NCBI RefSeq assembly: GCF_003112515.1
Contig: NZ_BEVZ01000003.1
Location: 434,001 to 498,000, forward strand
Direction of reading: 5' to 3'
Length of the DNA: 64,000 nucleotides
From: Streptomyces fragilis
GTDB lineage: Bacteria; Actinomycetota; Actinomycetes; Streptomycetales; Streptomycetaceae
Position numbers and translations under genes: made by a program. Below are positions 8,055 through 17,259 of the stretch, piece by piece (within the stretch, counting starts at the first letter, position 1; the number at the start of each line of letters is the position of its first letter). Under the pieces are notes generated by a model that had not been told where the DNA came from, searched no databases, and saw only the letters and a program-made list of their open reading frames with translations.

Positions 8055-10784
8055 GTGGTGGATACAGCATCGAAGAAGACCGACACGAACCCCGCCGGTG
8101 AGCGTCCGCGGCTGATGCTCATGGACGGGCACTCCCTCGCGTACCGCGCGTTCTTCGCGCTGCCCGCGGAGAACTTCACGACGGCGCAGGGACAGCCGAC
8201 CAACGCGATCTACGGCTTCGCGTCGATGCTGGCGAACACGCTGCGTGACGAGGCTCCGACGCACTTCGCCGTGGCGTTCGACGTGTCCCGCAAGACGTGG
8301 CGGGCGCAGGAGTTCACCGAGTACAAGGCGAACCGGGCGAAGACGCCGGACGAGTTCCGGGGCCAGGTGGAGCTGATCGGCGAGCTGCTGGACGCGATGG
8401 CCGTGCGGCGGTTCGCGGTGGACGGCTTCGAGGCGGACGACATCATCGCGACGCTGGCGACGCAGGCCGAGGCGGAGGGCTTCGACGTCCTCATCGTCAC
8501 GGGTGACCGCGACTCGTTCCAGCTGGTGTCCGAGCACACCACGGTGCTGTACCCGACGAAGGGCGTCTCGGAGCTGACCCGGTTCACGCCGGAGAAGGTG
8601 TTCGAGAAGTACGGGCTGACGCCCGCCCAGTACCCGGACTTCGCGGCGCTGCGCGGCGACCCGTCGGACAACCTGCCGGGCATCCCGGGCGTGGGCGAGA
8701 AGACGGCCGCGAAGTGGATCAACCAGTTCGGCTCGTTCGCGGAGCTGGTCGAGCGGGCGGAGGAGGTCAAGGGCAAGGCCGGGCAGAACTTCCGCGACCA
8801 CCTGGAGTCGGTGAAGCTGAACCGCCGGCTGACGGAGATGGTCCGGGACGTCGAGCTGCCGGTGGGCGTCCCCGCGCTGGAGCGCGCCGCCTACGACCGC
8901 AAGGCGGTCGCGATGATCCTCGACACCCTGGAGATCAGGAACCCCTCGCTGCGGGAGCGGCTGTTCGCGGTCGACCCCGGCGCCGAGGAGGAGGGCCCCT
9001 CGCCCGCCGCGCAGAGCGGCGTCGAGCTGGACGGCTCGGTGCTGTCCACCGGCGAGCTGGCGCCGTGGCTGGCGGAGCACGGGCAGGACGGTCCGCTGGG
9101 CGTGGCCGCGGTCGGCGCGTGGGCGCTGGGCGCGGGTTCGGTGGCCGAGGTGGCGCTGGCCGCCTCGGGCGGCGAGGCGGCCTGGTTCGACCCGTCCCAG
9201 CTGGACGAGGCCGACGAGAAGGCCTGGGCGGCCTGGCTCGCGGACGAGGCGCGGCCCAAGGTCTTCCACAACGTCAAGCACGCGATGCGGCTGTTCGGCG
9301 AGCACGGCTGGACGGTCGCGGGCGTGACCATGGACACCGCGCTGGCGGCCTACCTGGTGAAGCCGGGCCGCCGCTCCTTCGACCTGGACGCGCTGTCGCT
9401 GGAGTACCTGGGCCGTGAGCTCGCCCCGGCCGCGGCGGCCGGCGGGCAGCTCGCCTTCGGCGCGGACGACGACGCCGAGGCCGAGGCGCTGATGGTGCAG
9501 GCGCTGGCGGTGCTGGACCTCGCGGCCGCCTTCGAGGGCAAGCTGGAGGACGTGGGCGCCGCCGAGCTGCTGCGCGACATGGAGCTGCCGACCTCGGCGC
9601 TGCTGGCGCGGATGGAGCGGCACGGCATCGCAGCCGACCGCGAGCACCTGCGGAACATGGAGCAGATGTTCGCGGGCGCGGTCCAGCAGGCCGTCCGTGA
9701 GGCCCACGAGGCCGCCGGCCACGAGTTCAACCTCGGCTCCCCGAAGCAGCTGCAGGAGGTGCTGTTCGGCGAGCTGGGCCTGCCCAGGACGAAGAAGACC
9801 AAGACCGGCTACACCACGGACGCGGACGCGCTGGCCTGGCTGGCGGCGCAGACCGAGAACGAGCTCCCGGTGATCATGCTGCGGCACCGTGAGCAGGCGA
9901 AGCTGCGCACCACGGTCGAGGGCCTGATCAAGACGATCTCCGCGGACGGCCGCATCCACACCACCTTCAACCAGACGGTCGCGGCCACCGGCCGGCTCTC
10001 CTCGACCGATCCCAACCTGCAGAACATCCCGGTCCGCACTGACGAGGGGCGGGCCATCCGCCGCGGGTTCGTGGTCGGCGCGGGCTACGAGTCGCTGATG
10101 ACGGCGGACTACAGCCAGATCGAGCTGCGGGTGATGGCGCACCTGTCCGAGGACGAGGGCCTGATCGAGGCGTTCGCCTCCGGCGAGGACCTGCACAACA
10201 CGGTCGCCTCCCAGGTGTTCGCGGTGGACCGCTCGCAGGTCGACCCCGAGATGCGGCGCAAGATCAAGGCGATGTCCTACGGCCTGGCGTACGGGCTGTC
10301 CGCGTTCGGCCTGTCGCAGCAGCTGAACATCGAGGCCGGTGAGGCGCGGGCCCTGATGGACACGTACTTCGAGCGGTTCGGCGGCGTGCGGGACTACCTC
10401 CACCGGGTGGTCGAGGAGGCCCGGGCGACGGGCTACACCGAGACGATCCTCGGCCGTCGCCGGTACCTGCCCGACCTCAACAGCGACAACCGGCAGCGCC
10501 GGGAGGCGGCGGAGCGGATGGCGCTCAACGCGCCGATCCAGGGCACGGCCGCGGACATCGTGAAGATCGCCATGCTGAAGGTGGACGCGGCGTTGCGGGA
10601 GGCGGGCCTGACCTCGCGGCTCCTGCTCCAGGTGCACGACGAAATCGTGCTGGAGATCGCTCCCGGCGAGCGGGAGGCGGTCGAGGAGCTGGTCCGCCGC
10701 GAGATGGCCGGGGCGGTCACGCTGAGGGCGCCGCTGGACGTGTCCGTCGGCGTCGGCCCCGACTGGGAGTCCGCGGCGCACTGA
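8055..10784 (+). CDS. polA: DNA polymerase I
   Basis: Repair and Okazaki-fragment-processing polymerase, 909 residues. The GTG at 8055 is preferred over the in-frame ATG at 8016 because AGGA lies seven bases before it and homologues begin close to this point. An N-terminal 5' nuclease domain spans about residues 15-300 (LMLMDGHSLAYRAFFALP; GDPSDNLPGIPGVGEKTA). Residues ~320-490 correspond to the 3'-5' exonuclease domain but lack its catalytic acidic residues. The polymerase domain carries motif A (DYSQIELR), motif B (RRKIKAMSYGLAYG) and motif C (QVHDEIVLE). It is divergent from the oxidoreductase and followed by a short repeat-bearing gap. Confidence 0.97.
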   Translation: MVDTASKKTDTNPAGERPRLMLMDGHSLAYRAFFALPAENFTTAQGQPTNAIYGFASMLANTLRDEAPTHFAVAFDVSRKTWRAQEFTEYKANRAKTPDEFRGQVELIGELLDAMAVRRFAVDGFEADDIIATLATQAEAEGFDVLIVTGDRDSFQLVSEHTTVLYPTKGVSELTRFTPEKVFEKYGLTPAQYPDFAALRGDPSDNLPGIPGVGEKTAAKWINQFGSFAELVERAEEVKGKAGQNFRDHLESVKLNRRLTEMVRDVELPVGVPALERAAYDRKAVAMILDTLEIRNPSLRERLFAVDPGAEEEGPSPAAQSGVELDGSVLSTGELAPWLAEHGQDGPLGVAAVGAWALGAGSVAEVALAASGGEAAWFDPSQLDEADEKAWAAWLADEARPKVFHNVKHAMRLFGEHGWTVAGVTMDTALAAYLVKPGRRSFDLDALSLEYLGRELAPAAAAGGQLAFGADDDAEAEALMVQALAVLDLAAAFEGKLEDVGAAELLRDMELPTSALLARMERHGIAADREHLRNMEQMFAGAVQQAVREAHEAAGHEFNLGSPKQLQEVLFGELGLPRTKKTKTGYTTDADALAWLAAQTENELPVIMLRHREQAKLRTTVEGLIKTISADGRIHTTFNQTVAATGRLSSTDPNLQNIPVRTDEGRAIRRGFVVGAGYESLMTADYSQIELRVMAHLSEDEGLIEAFASGEDLHNTVASQVFAVDRSQVDPEMRRKIKAMSYGLAYGLSAFGLSQQLNIEAGEARALMDTYFERFGGVRDYLHRVVEEARATGYTETILGRRRYLPDLNSDNRQRREAAERMALNAPIQGTAADIVKIAMLKVDAALREAGLTSRLLLQVHDEIVLEIAPGEREAVEELVRREMAGAVTLRAPLDVSVGVGPDWESAAH

Positions 10785-10820
10785 CCGGGCGCCGGCCGGG
10801 GCCGCGGCCGGGACACCCGC

Positions 10821-10879
10821 GAGGGGTCGGCCCGCGGCCCGCGGCTGGAACGCCTGTGAGGGGTCGGCCCGCGGCCCGC
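10821..10879. repeat. 22-base direct repeat after polA
   Basis: The sequence GAGGGGTCGGCCCGCGGCCC followed by GC occurs at 10821-10842 and again, unchanged, at 10858-10879. It lies in the non-coding tail after polA. No function is evident; slippage or local duplication is the simplest explanation. Confidence 0.8.
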
Positions 10880-10998
10880 TGCCCCGGGTCGCGGGGCCCC
10901 GCGCCGTGCGGACCCCCGCCGGGGAAGGGCCGGGCGGTGGGTGGCGTGTCACTCGGGCGGACCCCGTGGAGGCGACGTGGGGCGAGGTCGGGGCGAGG

Positions 10999-11391
10999 AT
11001 GCGGGGCATGGGTATACGCATGCTCGGCCGGTCTCCGGCGGGAGCGGAAGCGGTCATATCCGCGCTGCGCCCGCCGGTGCGCCCCGTCGCCCCCGCCGCG
11101 AGCACGGTCCGCCGTCACCTCGGGTGGACGACGGGGGCGCGCCGTCAGGCCCGTGACCTCTGGGAGGCGGTGGCCGGCCGTCAGCCGGTGGTCGTCCTGT
11201 CCCTGGCCGTGGGGCCGGCCCAGGCGGTGGCCCGCCGGACCTGGGGGCTGGTGATCCGCATGGTCCGCCCGGGCGCCTACCGCCGGATCACGGTCACCGT
11301 GGTGCCGCTGCGCGGCTTCCCGCAGCTCCCCGCGCCTCCGTCTCCCCGGCCTCCGCACGCGGGCCCCGGGGCGGGCGCCGCCACACCCTGA
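10999..11391 (+). CDS. Hypothetical small basic protein (uncertain)
   Basis: A possible 130-residue gene. The ATG at 10999 follows a purine-rich GGGGCGAGG, and third codon positions are strongly G/C up to about residue 100, supporting real coding. The product is rich in Arg, Val and Pro, with a central segment QPVVVLSLAVGPAQAVARRTW and a Pro-rich tail. No known domain was recognised. Its last ~100 bases overlap the 3' end of the DUF4184 gene on the opposite strand, which weakens the case; the gene might end in function earlier or be spurious. Confidence 0.4.
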   Translation: MRGMGIRMLGRSPAGAEAVISALRPPVRPVAPAASTVRRHLGWTTGARRQARDLWEAVAGRQPVVVLSLAVGPAQAVARRTWGLVIRMVRPGAYRRITVTVVPLRGFPQLPAPPSPRPPHAGPGAGAATP

Positions 11392-12244
11392 CGGCGGTCC
11401 CGTACAACAGCAGCCCGACGACGAGCCCCGCGCCCGCTCCGAAGCAGAGCGTCGGGATGATCTCCCAGGGCCGGGCGATGTGCCCCCAGTAGGCCCACCA
11501 GCGCATCACCCGCGTCGTCGCCGCGAACCCCGCGCACAGCGCGAGCAACGCCCCGGCCGCCCACCGGTCCCGCCGGGACAGCTCCGGCAGCCCCGCCGCG
11601 CCGCCGACGAAGCCGTCACCACCGCTGAAGCCGTCATCGCCGCTGAAGCCGTCACCGCCGCTGAAGCCGTCGCCGCCGTGGGGCACGGACCGCCGCAGCG
11701 CGCGGACCAGGAACCACACGATGACCACCGCGGCCACGGCCGACCCCCCGTACTGCAGGTACCAGTACAGCGGCGAGCCCGCGATCTCCTCGCCCAGCAC
11801 GGGGAAGACCCGCATCCCCCACCGGTCCAGGTGCGTGAACGCGTCCCACACCACATGGGTGAGCGACCCCAGCACCGCCGACAGGTACCAGGCGGCCGCC
11901 AGGCGCGGCCGCGGCCTCGACCGCGGTGTCCCGCAGCGCGTCAGCACCGCGGCCCGCCCGCGCACCCGCCGCGGCAGCAGCGCCACCAGCGGCTCGCGCA
12001 GCAGCAGCCACGCCCCCACCAGCAGCCAGGCGATGGCCACGTCGACCGTGAGGACTCCCGCGAACGAGTGGGTGACGTCGCCGAAGACCATGGCGCCGGG
12101 CAGCGCGCTCGCCGCGTAGTACGTCATGTCGGGGGCGAACGACCCGGCCACCATGACGGAGGGCACCAACAGGGCGGCCCGCCCGGTGCCGTCGGCGCGC
12201 ATCGCGGGCAGGACGGCCACGGCGTGGCTGAGGGTGAACGGCAA
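11294..12244 (-). CDS. DUF4184 family integral membrane protein
   Basis: A 316-residue membrane protein of unknown function. The start is inferred to be a TTG at 12244: GGAG lies six bases before it, and translation from it begins LPFTLSHAVAVLP, which matches the conserved N-terminus of the family; the longer open frame upstream encodes 69 low-complexity Arg/Ala-rich residues. Motifs include GSFAPDMTYYA, DVTHSFAGVLTVDV and SLTHVVWDAFTH, with several His/Asp residues placed as in membrane-bound hydrolase-like families, and about six hydrophobic segments. Residues around 195-220 are a Gly-Asp-Gly-Phe repeat from an 18-base tandem duplication. Confidence 0.8.
   Translation of the reverse strand: MPFTLSHAVAVLPAMRADGTGRAALLVPSVMVAGSFAPDMTYYAASALPGAMVFGDVTHSFAGVLTVDVAIAWLLVGAWLLLREPLVALLPRRVRGRAAVLTRCGTPRSRPRPRLAAAWYLSAVLGSLTHVVWDAFTHLDRWGMRVFPVLGEEIAGSPLYWYLQYGGSAVAAVVIVWFLVRALRRSVPHGGDGFSGGDGFSGDDGFSGGDGFVGGAAGLPELSRRDRWAAGALLALCAGFAATTRVMRWWAYWGHIARPWEIIPTLCFGAGAGLVVGLLLYGTAVRVWRRPPRGPRAEAGETEARGAAGSRAAAPR
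11613..11677. repeat. 18-base tandem repeat inside the DUF4184 gene
   Basis: Three 18-base units (11613-11630, 11631-11648, 11649-11666) plus a partial fourth, each close to CCGTCACCGCCGCTGAAG. In the protein this gives a repeated six-residue unit, GGDGFS, in a loop between membrane segments. The length is a multiple of three, so copy-number change would keep the frame. Confidence 0.85.
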
Positions 12245-12586
12245 GAACGGCTCCAGGTCCCGGAGGGGCACGGCGACGGCGGCGCGGCGCGACGGTGCGC
12301 ACGCGACGGCTCCGCGGCGCGACGGCGCGGCGGCGCGGCGGCGCGGAGGGATCACGCCCGCGCTGAGAAGGGACGTGGGGGGCCGCCCAGCGGTTCCCGG
12401 ACGGACGACGTCCGAATCTCGTACGCGCAGCCCTGCCGAAGTCCTGGTCAATCATCTGATATCGGACATCAACGGGTAGGCGGGCGACTCAAGTTGTCGT
12501 AGGGTCACGTGATTGCGGTATCGAATCTCTGTCCGCAAGGCGGGCGGAGGGACCAAGAAGTCGGTCGTCCAGGGAGGGAACGCTCG
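12245..12586. other. Divergent intergenic region before the transglycosylase gene
   Basis: The first 110 bases are GCGGCGCGACGG-type low-complexity sequence. The remainder, 12430-12586, has lower GC and should hold the promoters of both flanking genes; TAGGGT at 12500-12505 is a plausible -10 for the transglycosylase. A purine-rich stretch GGCGGGCGGAGGGACCAAG lies at 12540-12558 in what would be the leader. No complete riboswitch was recognised. Confidence 0.5.
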
Positions 12587-14296
12587 ATGGCGGCGCATAT
12601 CGGCAGGCATCTGCGCAGGGGAGCGGCGACCACGGCGGTGGCCGCGGTCGCGGTCGCGGCGCTGACCGCTTCGCAGGCGCCGGGGGTGGCCGAGAGGCCC
12701 AGATCCGAGACCGGCGACTCCCAGCCGATACCTGATGCCGCCGCCGAGCTTCCGGGCGACGACTCGTACTACACGGACCTCCCGGAGCTGAAGTCCCCGG
12801 CCGCCGGCGGCAAGAACGAGTCCAGCATCCCCGCGACCGTCCTCGACGCCTACAAGAAGGCCGAGGCGACCCTGCGCCAGGACAAGCCCGGCTGCAACCT
12901 GCCCTGGCAACTCCTCGCCGCCATCGGTCAGGTGGAGTCCGGTCAGGCCGGCGGCGGCCGTGTCGACAGCGCGGGCACCACCCTGTCGACCATCAAGGGC
13001 CCGCCGCTCAACGGCAAGGGCTTCGCGCACATCAGCGACACCGACAACGGCGCCTTCGACGGTGACGTGAAGTACGACCGGGCCGTCGGCCCCATGCAGT
13101 TCATCCCCTCGACCTGGGCCTGGGCCGGCAAGGACGGCAACGAGGACGGGAAGAAGGACCCCAACAACATCTACGACGCGGCCCTGGCCGCCGGGCACTA
13201 CCTGTGCCGCTACAACTGGGACCTCTCCGACAAGGCGGACCTCGAGCGGGCGATCCTCAGCTACAACAACTCGCGTGACTACCTGAACACCGTGCTGCGG
13301 TGGATGGAGGCCTTCCGCGACGGCGTCCAGGAGATCCCGGACGGCACGGGCAGCCTGCCGGGCCACCGCAACGACGACCCTCTCCTCGTCACGCCCACCT
13401 CGCCGTCCGCCCCGCCGTTCTCGAAGCCGGGCAGTGGTGCGCACACCGGCGGCAAGGGCGGCAACGGAGGCAACGGCGGCAGCAGTGGAAGCGGCACGCC
13501 CGGCGGCGGCTCGACCCCGCCCGACACCACGCCGCCGCCCACGACGCCGCCGCCGGCCCCGGGGGAGGAGACGCCCACCGACCGCGTGCACCACCTGGAG
13601 CACGCCGGCGGCGACTCCCTCAGCACCATGGCGGGCACCACCTTCGGCGAGGACGTCGCGGCCCGGGCGGAGACCTCCGCGGGCGTCGGCGTCGGCAAGG
13701 TGCGGATCAGGTTCACCATCGTCGGCGACACCGACACGGTGTTCACGGGCGGCGAGAGCGTCGCCACCGTGCAGACCGACAACCGCGGTGTCGCGACCGC
13801 GCCCGCGCTGGTGGCCGGCGAGCGCACCGGGGCGTTCACGGTCCGCGCCACCGTCGTCGGCCGTGACGTCACGGCCGTCCGGTGGGAGGCGTCGGTCACC
13901 GTCCGCACGGCGGACAAGATCGCCCTCGTCGAGGGCGAGCCGCCGGTGTGCGCGGTGGGCGGGCAGTTCGACGAGGCGCTCACCTTCGCCGCCACCCGTG
14001 ACGGCGCCCCCGCCGCGAAGGTCGGGGCCACCGTCACGCTGGTGAAGGCGGCGGACGACCTCACCGAGAACGACAAGGGCCCCTACTTCGAGGACGCGGA
14101 CGGCGAGGCGGTGCGCACGCTGAAGCTCACCACCGACGCGGACGGCGTGCTGGAGCTGCCGACGCTGTTCGCGGGTGACACGGCCGGCACCTACCTGCTG
14201 CTGGTGGAGACGCCGGGCGGCGGCAAGGAGACGGTGGAGCTCACGGTGGAGGCCGCCGGGGACGCCACCGCAGGCGAGGATGCCGGCACGGCCTGA
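12587..14296 (+). CDS. Secreted lytic transglycosylase with C-terminal repeat/Ig-like region
   Basis: A 569-residue exported cell-wall enzyme. The ATG at 12587 is preceded by AGGGAGGGAA. A signal peptide with basic start (HIGRHLRRG) and an Ala/Val-rich core ends near residue 35. Residues ~75-245 form an MltB-type (SLT family 2) transglycosylase domain: LPWQLLAAIGQVESGQ supplies the catalytic Glu, and VGPMQFIPSTWAWAG plus YDAALAAGHYLC are family hallmarks. A Gly/Ser/Thr/Pro-rich linker (~285-350) leads to a Val/Thr-rich beta region with two Ig-like blocks (~350-560). It should cleave peptidoglycan glycan strands outside the cell; the tail may bind the wall. Confidence 0.88.
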   Translation: MAAHIGRHLRRGAATTAVAAVAVAALTASQAPGVAERPRSETGDSQPIPDAAAELPGDDSYYTDLPELKSPAAGGKNESSIPATVLDAYKKAEATLRQDKPGCNLPWQLLAAIGQVESGQAGGGRVDSAGTTLSTIKGPPLNGKGFAHISDTDNGAFDGDVKYDRAVGPMQFIPSTWAWAGKDGNEDGKKDPNNIYDAALAAGHYLCRYNWDLSDKADLERAILSYNNSRDYLNTVLRWMEAFRDGVQEIPDGTGSLPGHRNDDPLLVTPTSPSAPPFSKPGSGAHTGGKGGNGGNGGSSGSGTPGGGSTPPDTTPPPTTPPPAPGEETPTDRVHHLEHAGGDSLSTMAGTTFGEDVAARAETSAGVGVGKVRIRFTIVGDTDTVFTGGESVATVQTDNRGVATAPALVAGERTGAFTVRATVVGRDVTAVRWEASVTVRTADKIALVEGEPPVCAVGGQFDEALTFAATRDGAPAAKVGATVTLVKAADDLTENDKGPYFEDADGEAVRTLKLTTDADGVLELPTLFAGDTAGTYLLLVETPGGGKETVELTVEAAGDATAGEDAGTA

Positions 14297-14317
14297 CCGT
14301 CCCTCCCCTCAGGCGCC

Positions 14318-14353
14318 GACGCCGGGGCCGCCCCACCGGGCGACCCCGGCGTC
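14318..14353. terminator. Hairpin between convergent transglycosylase and hrpB genes
   Basis: Perfect ten-base arms GACGCCGGGG (14318-14327) and CCCCGGCGTC (14344-14353) with a 16-base loop, 20 bases after the transglycosylase stop. No U-run follows. It is placed to act as a terminator for the plus-strand gene and possibly for hrpB. Confidence 0.65.
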
Positions 14354-14439
14354 TCCCGTTCCACCGGGCGCGCATCCCGGCCCCAGGCACCGGCCCCCAG
14401 GCGCCGTCCCCCGGGGCGGCACCTCGGGCCCCCGGGCGC

Positions 14440-17142
14440 TCAGCGGCGGAGGCGGGCGTTGGTGTGACGGGTGGGGGCCGCCGAGGACGGGTCCTCGGGC
14501 CACGGGTGCTTCGGGTAGCGCCCGCGCAGTTCCGCCCGCACACTCCGGTACCCGTCCCGCCAGAACGACGCCAGGTCCGCAGTGACCGCCGCGGGACGCC
14601 CGGCCGGCGACAGCAGGTGCACCAGGACCGGGGCCCCCGCCACCGTCGGGGACTCGGCGAGGCCGAACATCTCCTGCAGCTTCACCGCCAGCACCGGCTG
14701 CCGCGGGTCGCTGTAGTCGACGCCGACACGGGAGCCCGACGGCACCTCCAGCCGCTCCGGCGCCAGCTCGTCCAGCCGTGCCGCCTCGCCCGACGCCCAG
14801 GGCAGCAGCCGGGACAGCCCTTGTCCCGCGTCGATCCGGGACAGGTCGGCGCGGCGCCGGGAGCGCCCCAGCTCCGGCTCCAGCCACTCCTCGGCCCGCG
14901 CCAGCAGCGCCTCGTCCGACACCTCGGGCCAGGGGTCGCCCAGGCGTCCGCGCAGGAACGCCAGCCGCTGCCGCAGCACCAGGGCGTCCTGCGACCAGCG
15001 CAGCAGACCGAGGCCCTCCGTGCGCAACCCTTCCAGCAGCGCCGCGCGGATCCGCTCGGGGGCGGCGTCCCGCAGCGGCCGGACCACCAGCTCGACGGCG
15101 CCGAGCCGCTCCACCCGGCGGGCCACCACGTCGCCCCCGGCCCAGCGGACCTCCTCGCCCTCCGCGTACAGCGGCGCCGCCGCGCGGCGGGCGGTGTCCT
15201 CGTCGACCACCGCGGCCAGCCGGATGCGGGCGTGGCCCTTGCCCACCGGGCGGTCGGCCACCGCGACCGCCAGCCAGGACCCGTCCCGCAGCGGCGAGCC
15301 CTCCGGGAGCCGGGCCCGCGTGCCGCCGGCCATCAGGCAGGAACCGCCCTCCACCCGGCCCACCCGCTCCGGGAACGCCAGCGCCGCCACCACCCCGGCC
15401 ACCGCGTCGTCCCCCCACGGCCGGGCGGTCCCAGCCCTCGCACCAGGGGCTGCCGCGGCGCCCGTCGAGGCGTCCGCCGCCGCGGCCCCCGCACCCGATC
15501 CCGCACCCGCCGCCGCCGATCCTGCACGCACCGCCGCACCCGCACGCACCGCCGATCCCGCGCCCGACGAGGCTCCCGCGCCCGAGGAGCCCCCCGCACC
15601 CGCCGCAGCCCCCGCGGCCCCCTCCCCGGCCAGGGACCGCAGTCGGCGCGTCTCCGCCCGCCAGCGCCCCCCGTACGCGTCGCCGCCCCGGCGGGCCGCA
15701 CGCAGGGCCGCGGCCAGGTCGTCGCCGTAGGAGCGCGGCACCTCCTCGCTCAGCAGCGCCACCACCTCCGCCGCCGCCCCGGCGCCGACCAGCGGCGCCG
15801 CGTCCAGCAACGCACGGCCCAGCCGGGGGTGCAGGCCGAGCCGGGCCAGGCGGACGCCCCGCCCGGTGGCCCGGCCGTCGTCGCCGATCGCGCCGACCGC
15901 GCCGAGCACCGTCCGGGCGGCGGCCATCGCCCCGGCCGGAGGCGGGTCGAGCAGGGCCAGCCCGGAGGCGTCGGGGGCGCCCCAGCAGGCGGCCTGCAGG
16001 GCGAACGCCGTGAGGTCGGCCACCTGGATCTCCGGCGCGGGGAAGGCGGGCAGCCGGACGTCCTCCGCCTCGCTCCAGCAGCGGTACACCGTGCCCGGCG
16101 CCTCACGCCCCGCGCGGCCCGCCCGCTGCCGCCCGGCCGCCCGCGAGGCGCGCACGGTGGCCAGCGATCCCAGGCCGCGGGCATGGTCGACGCGCGGCTC
16201 ACGGGCCAGACCCGAGTCGACCACGACGCGGACGCCCGGGACGGTGAGCGAGGACTCGGCCACCGACGTGGCCAGCACCACCCGGCGGCGCCCGGCGGGG
16301 GAGAGCACGGCGTCCTGCACGGCGGCGGGCGCCCGGCCGTGCACCTGGAGCACGTCCACGCCGCCGGCGGGCAGGTCGGCCAGGGCGCCGGCGACCCGGG
16401 CGATCTCGCCGACGCCGGGCAGGAAGCACAGCACGTCGCCGTCCCGCTCCGTCAGGGCCCGGCGGACCACCGAGGCGACGTGGGTCAGCAGCGCGGGGTC
16501 GACGCGGGTGCCGTGCGGCGGACGCACCGTCCCCGGCGGGGGCGCCCACACCGTGTCGACGGGGTGGGCGGTGCCGTGCGCCTCCACCACGGGGGCGTCG
16601 CCGAGGAGCCGGGCCCAGCCCGCGGCGTCGGTGGTGGCCGAGGCGGCGACCAGCCGCAGCTCGGGGCGCAGGTTCTCGCGGACGTCCAGCAGGAAGGCCG
16701 CCGCGGTGTCGGCGTCCAGGTGACGCTCGTGGCACTCGTCCAGGACGACGGTGTCCACCCCGGCGAGTTCCTGGTCGCGCTGCAGCCGCTGCAGCAGGAC
16801 GCCGGTGGTGACCACCTCGACCCGGGTGCGGGAGGAGACGGAGCGGTCGCCGCGGACCGTGTAGCCGACCGTCCCGCCGACGTCCTCGCCCAGCAGCCAG
16901 GCCATCCGGCGCGCCGCGGCCCGGGCGGCGATCCGGCGCGGCTCGGCGACGACCACCTTGCCGCCCGCCCGGCCGGCCGGTGGCCCCTCCTCGCCGGTCA
17001 GCCCGGCGAGGGCGAGGGGGACGAGCGTGGTCTTCCCGGTTCCCGGCGGCGCGCACAGCACGGCCGCGCCGTGGCCCTCCAGCGCCCCCGTGAGCAGCGG
17101 CAGGGCGGAACGGACGGGAAGGTCACGGGCGGCGTCTCGCAT
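14440..17142 (-). CDS. hrpB: ATP-dependent RNA helicase HrpB
   Basis: A 900-residue DEAH-box helicase of the HrpB family. The N-terminal half has Walker A (APPGTGKTT), the DECH box (LDECHERHLD), SAT-type motif III (ASATTDA) and helicase-C motifs (TSVAESSLTVPGV; GRQRAGRAGREAPG). The family-specific C-terminal domain is present to the end (LPWASGEAARLDELAPERLEVPSG ... PKHPWPEDP, each seen in part). Around residues 500-570 there is an Ala/Gly/Ser-rich insertion of about 65-70 residues not expected in the family. Its cellular RNA target is unknown. GTG at 17145 directly before the ATG is an equally possible start. Confidence 0.92.
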   Translation of the reverse strand: MRDAARDLPVRSALPLLTGALEGHGAAVLCAPPGTGKTTLVPLALAGLTGEEGPPAGRAGGKVVVAEPRRIAARAAARRMAWLLGEDVGGTVGYTVRGDRSVSSRTRVEVVTTGVLLQRLQRDQELAGVDTVVLDECHERHLDADTAAAFLLDVRENLRPELRLVAASATTDAAGWARLLGDAPVVEAHGTAHPVDTVWAPPPGTVRPPHGTRVDPALLTHVASVVRRALTERDGDVLCFLPGVGEIARVAGALADLPAGGVDVLQVHGRAPAAVQDAVLSPAGRRRVVLATSVAESSLTVPGVRVVVDSGLAREPRVDHARGLGSLATVRASRAAGRQRAGRAGREAPGTVYRCWSEAEDVRLPAFPAPEIQVADLTAFALQAACWGAPDASGLALLDPPPAGAMAAARTVLGAVGAIGDDGRATGRGVRLARLGLHPRLGRALLDAAPLVGAGAAAEVVALLSEEVPRSYGDDLAAALRAARRGGDAYGGRWRAETRRLRSLAGEGAAGAAAGAGGSSGAGASSGAGSAVRAGAAVRAGSAAAGAGSGAGAAAADASTGAAAAPGARAGTARPWGDDAVAGVVAALAFPERVGRVEGGSCLMAGGTRARLPEGSPLRDGSWLAVAVADRPVGKGHARIRLAAVVDEDTARRAAAPLYAEGEEVRWAGGDVVARRVERLGAVELVVRPLRDAAPERIRAALLEGLRTEGLGLLRWSQDALVLRQRLAFLRGRLGDPWPEVSDEALLARAEEWLEPELGRSRRRADLSRIDAGQGLSRLLPWASGEAARLDELAPERLEVPSGSRVGVDYSDPRQPVLAVKLQEMFGLAESPTVAGAPVLVHLLSPAGRPAAVTADLASFWRDGYRSVRAELRGRYPKHPWPEDPSSAAPTRHTNARLRR

Positions 17143-17259
17143 CACCCGCCCAGTCTCCCAGGGGCCGCCGACCTCATGGGCCCCAGATGTCGCCCCCCGG
17201 GGACCCCGGATACCGCCCCGGGACCCCGCGAGGAGCGGGCGGCAGCCCCGGGCCGGAGG

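Noticed and set aside
12480..12586. Possible c-di-AMP (ydaO-type) riboswitch before the lytic transglycosylase
   Set aside because: Secreted wall hydrolases in Streptomyces often have this riboswitch and GGCGGAGGGACCAAG looks similar to one conserved box, but the partner box (GGGTGAATC-like) is absent and the space before the ATG is too short.
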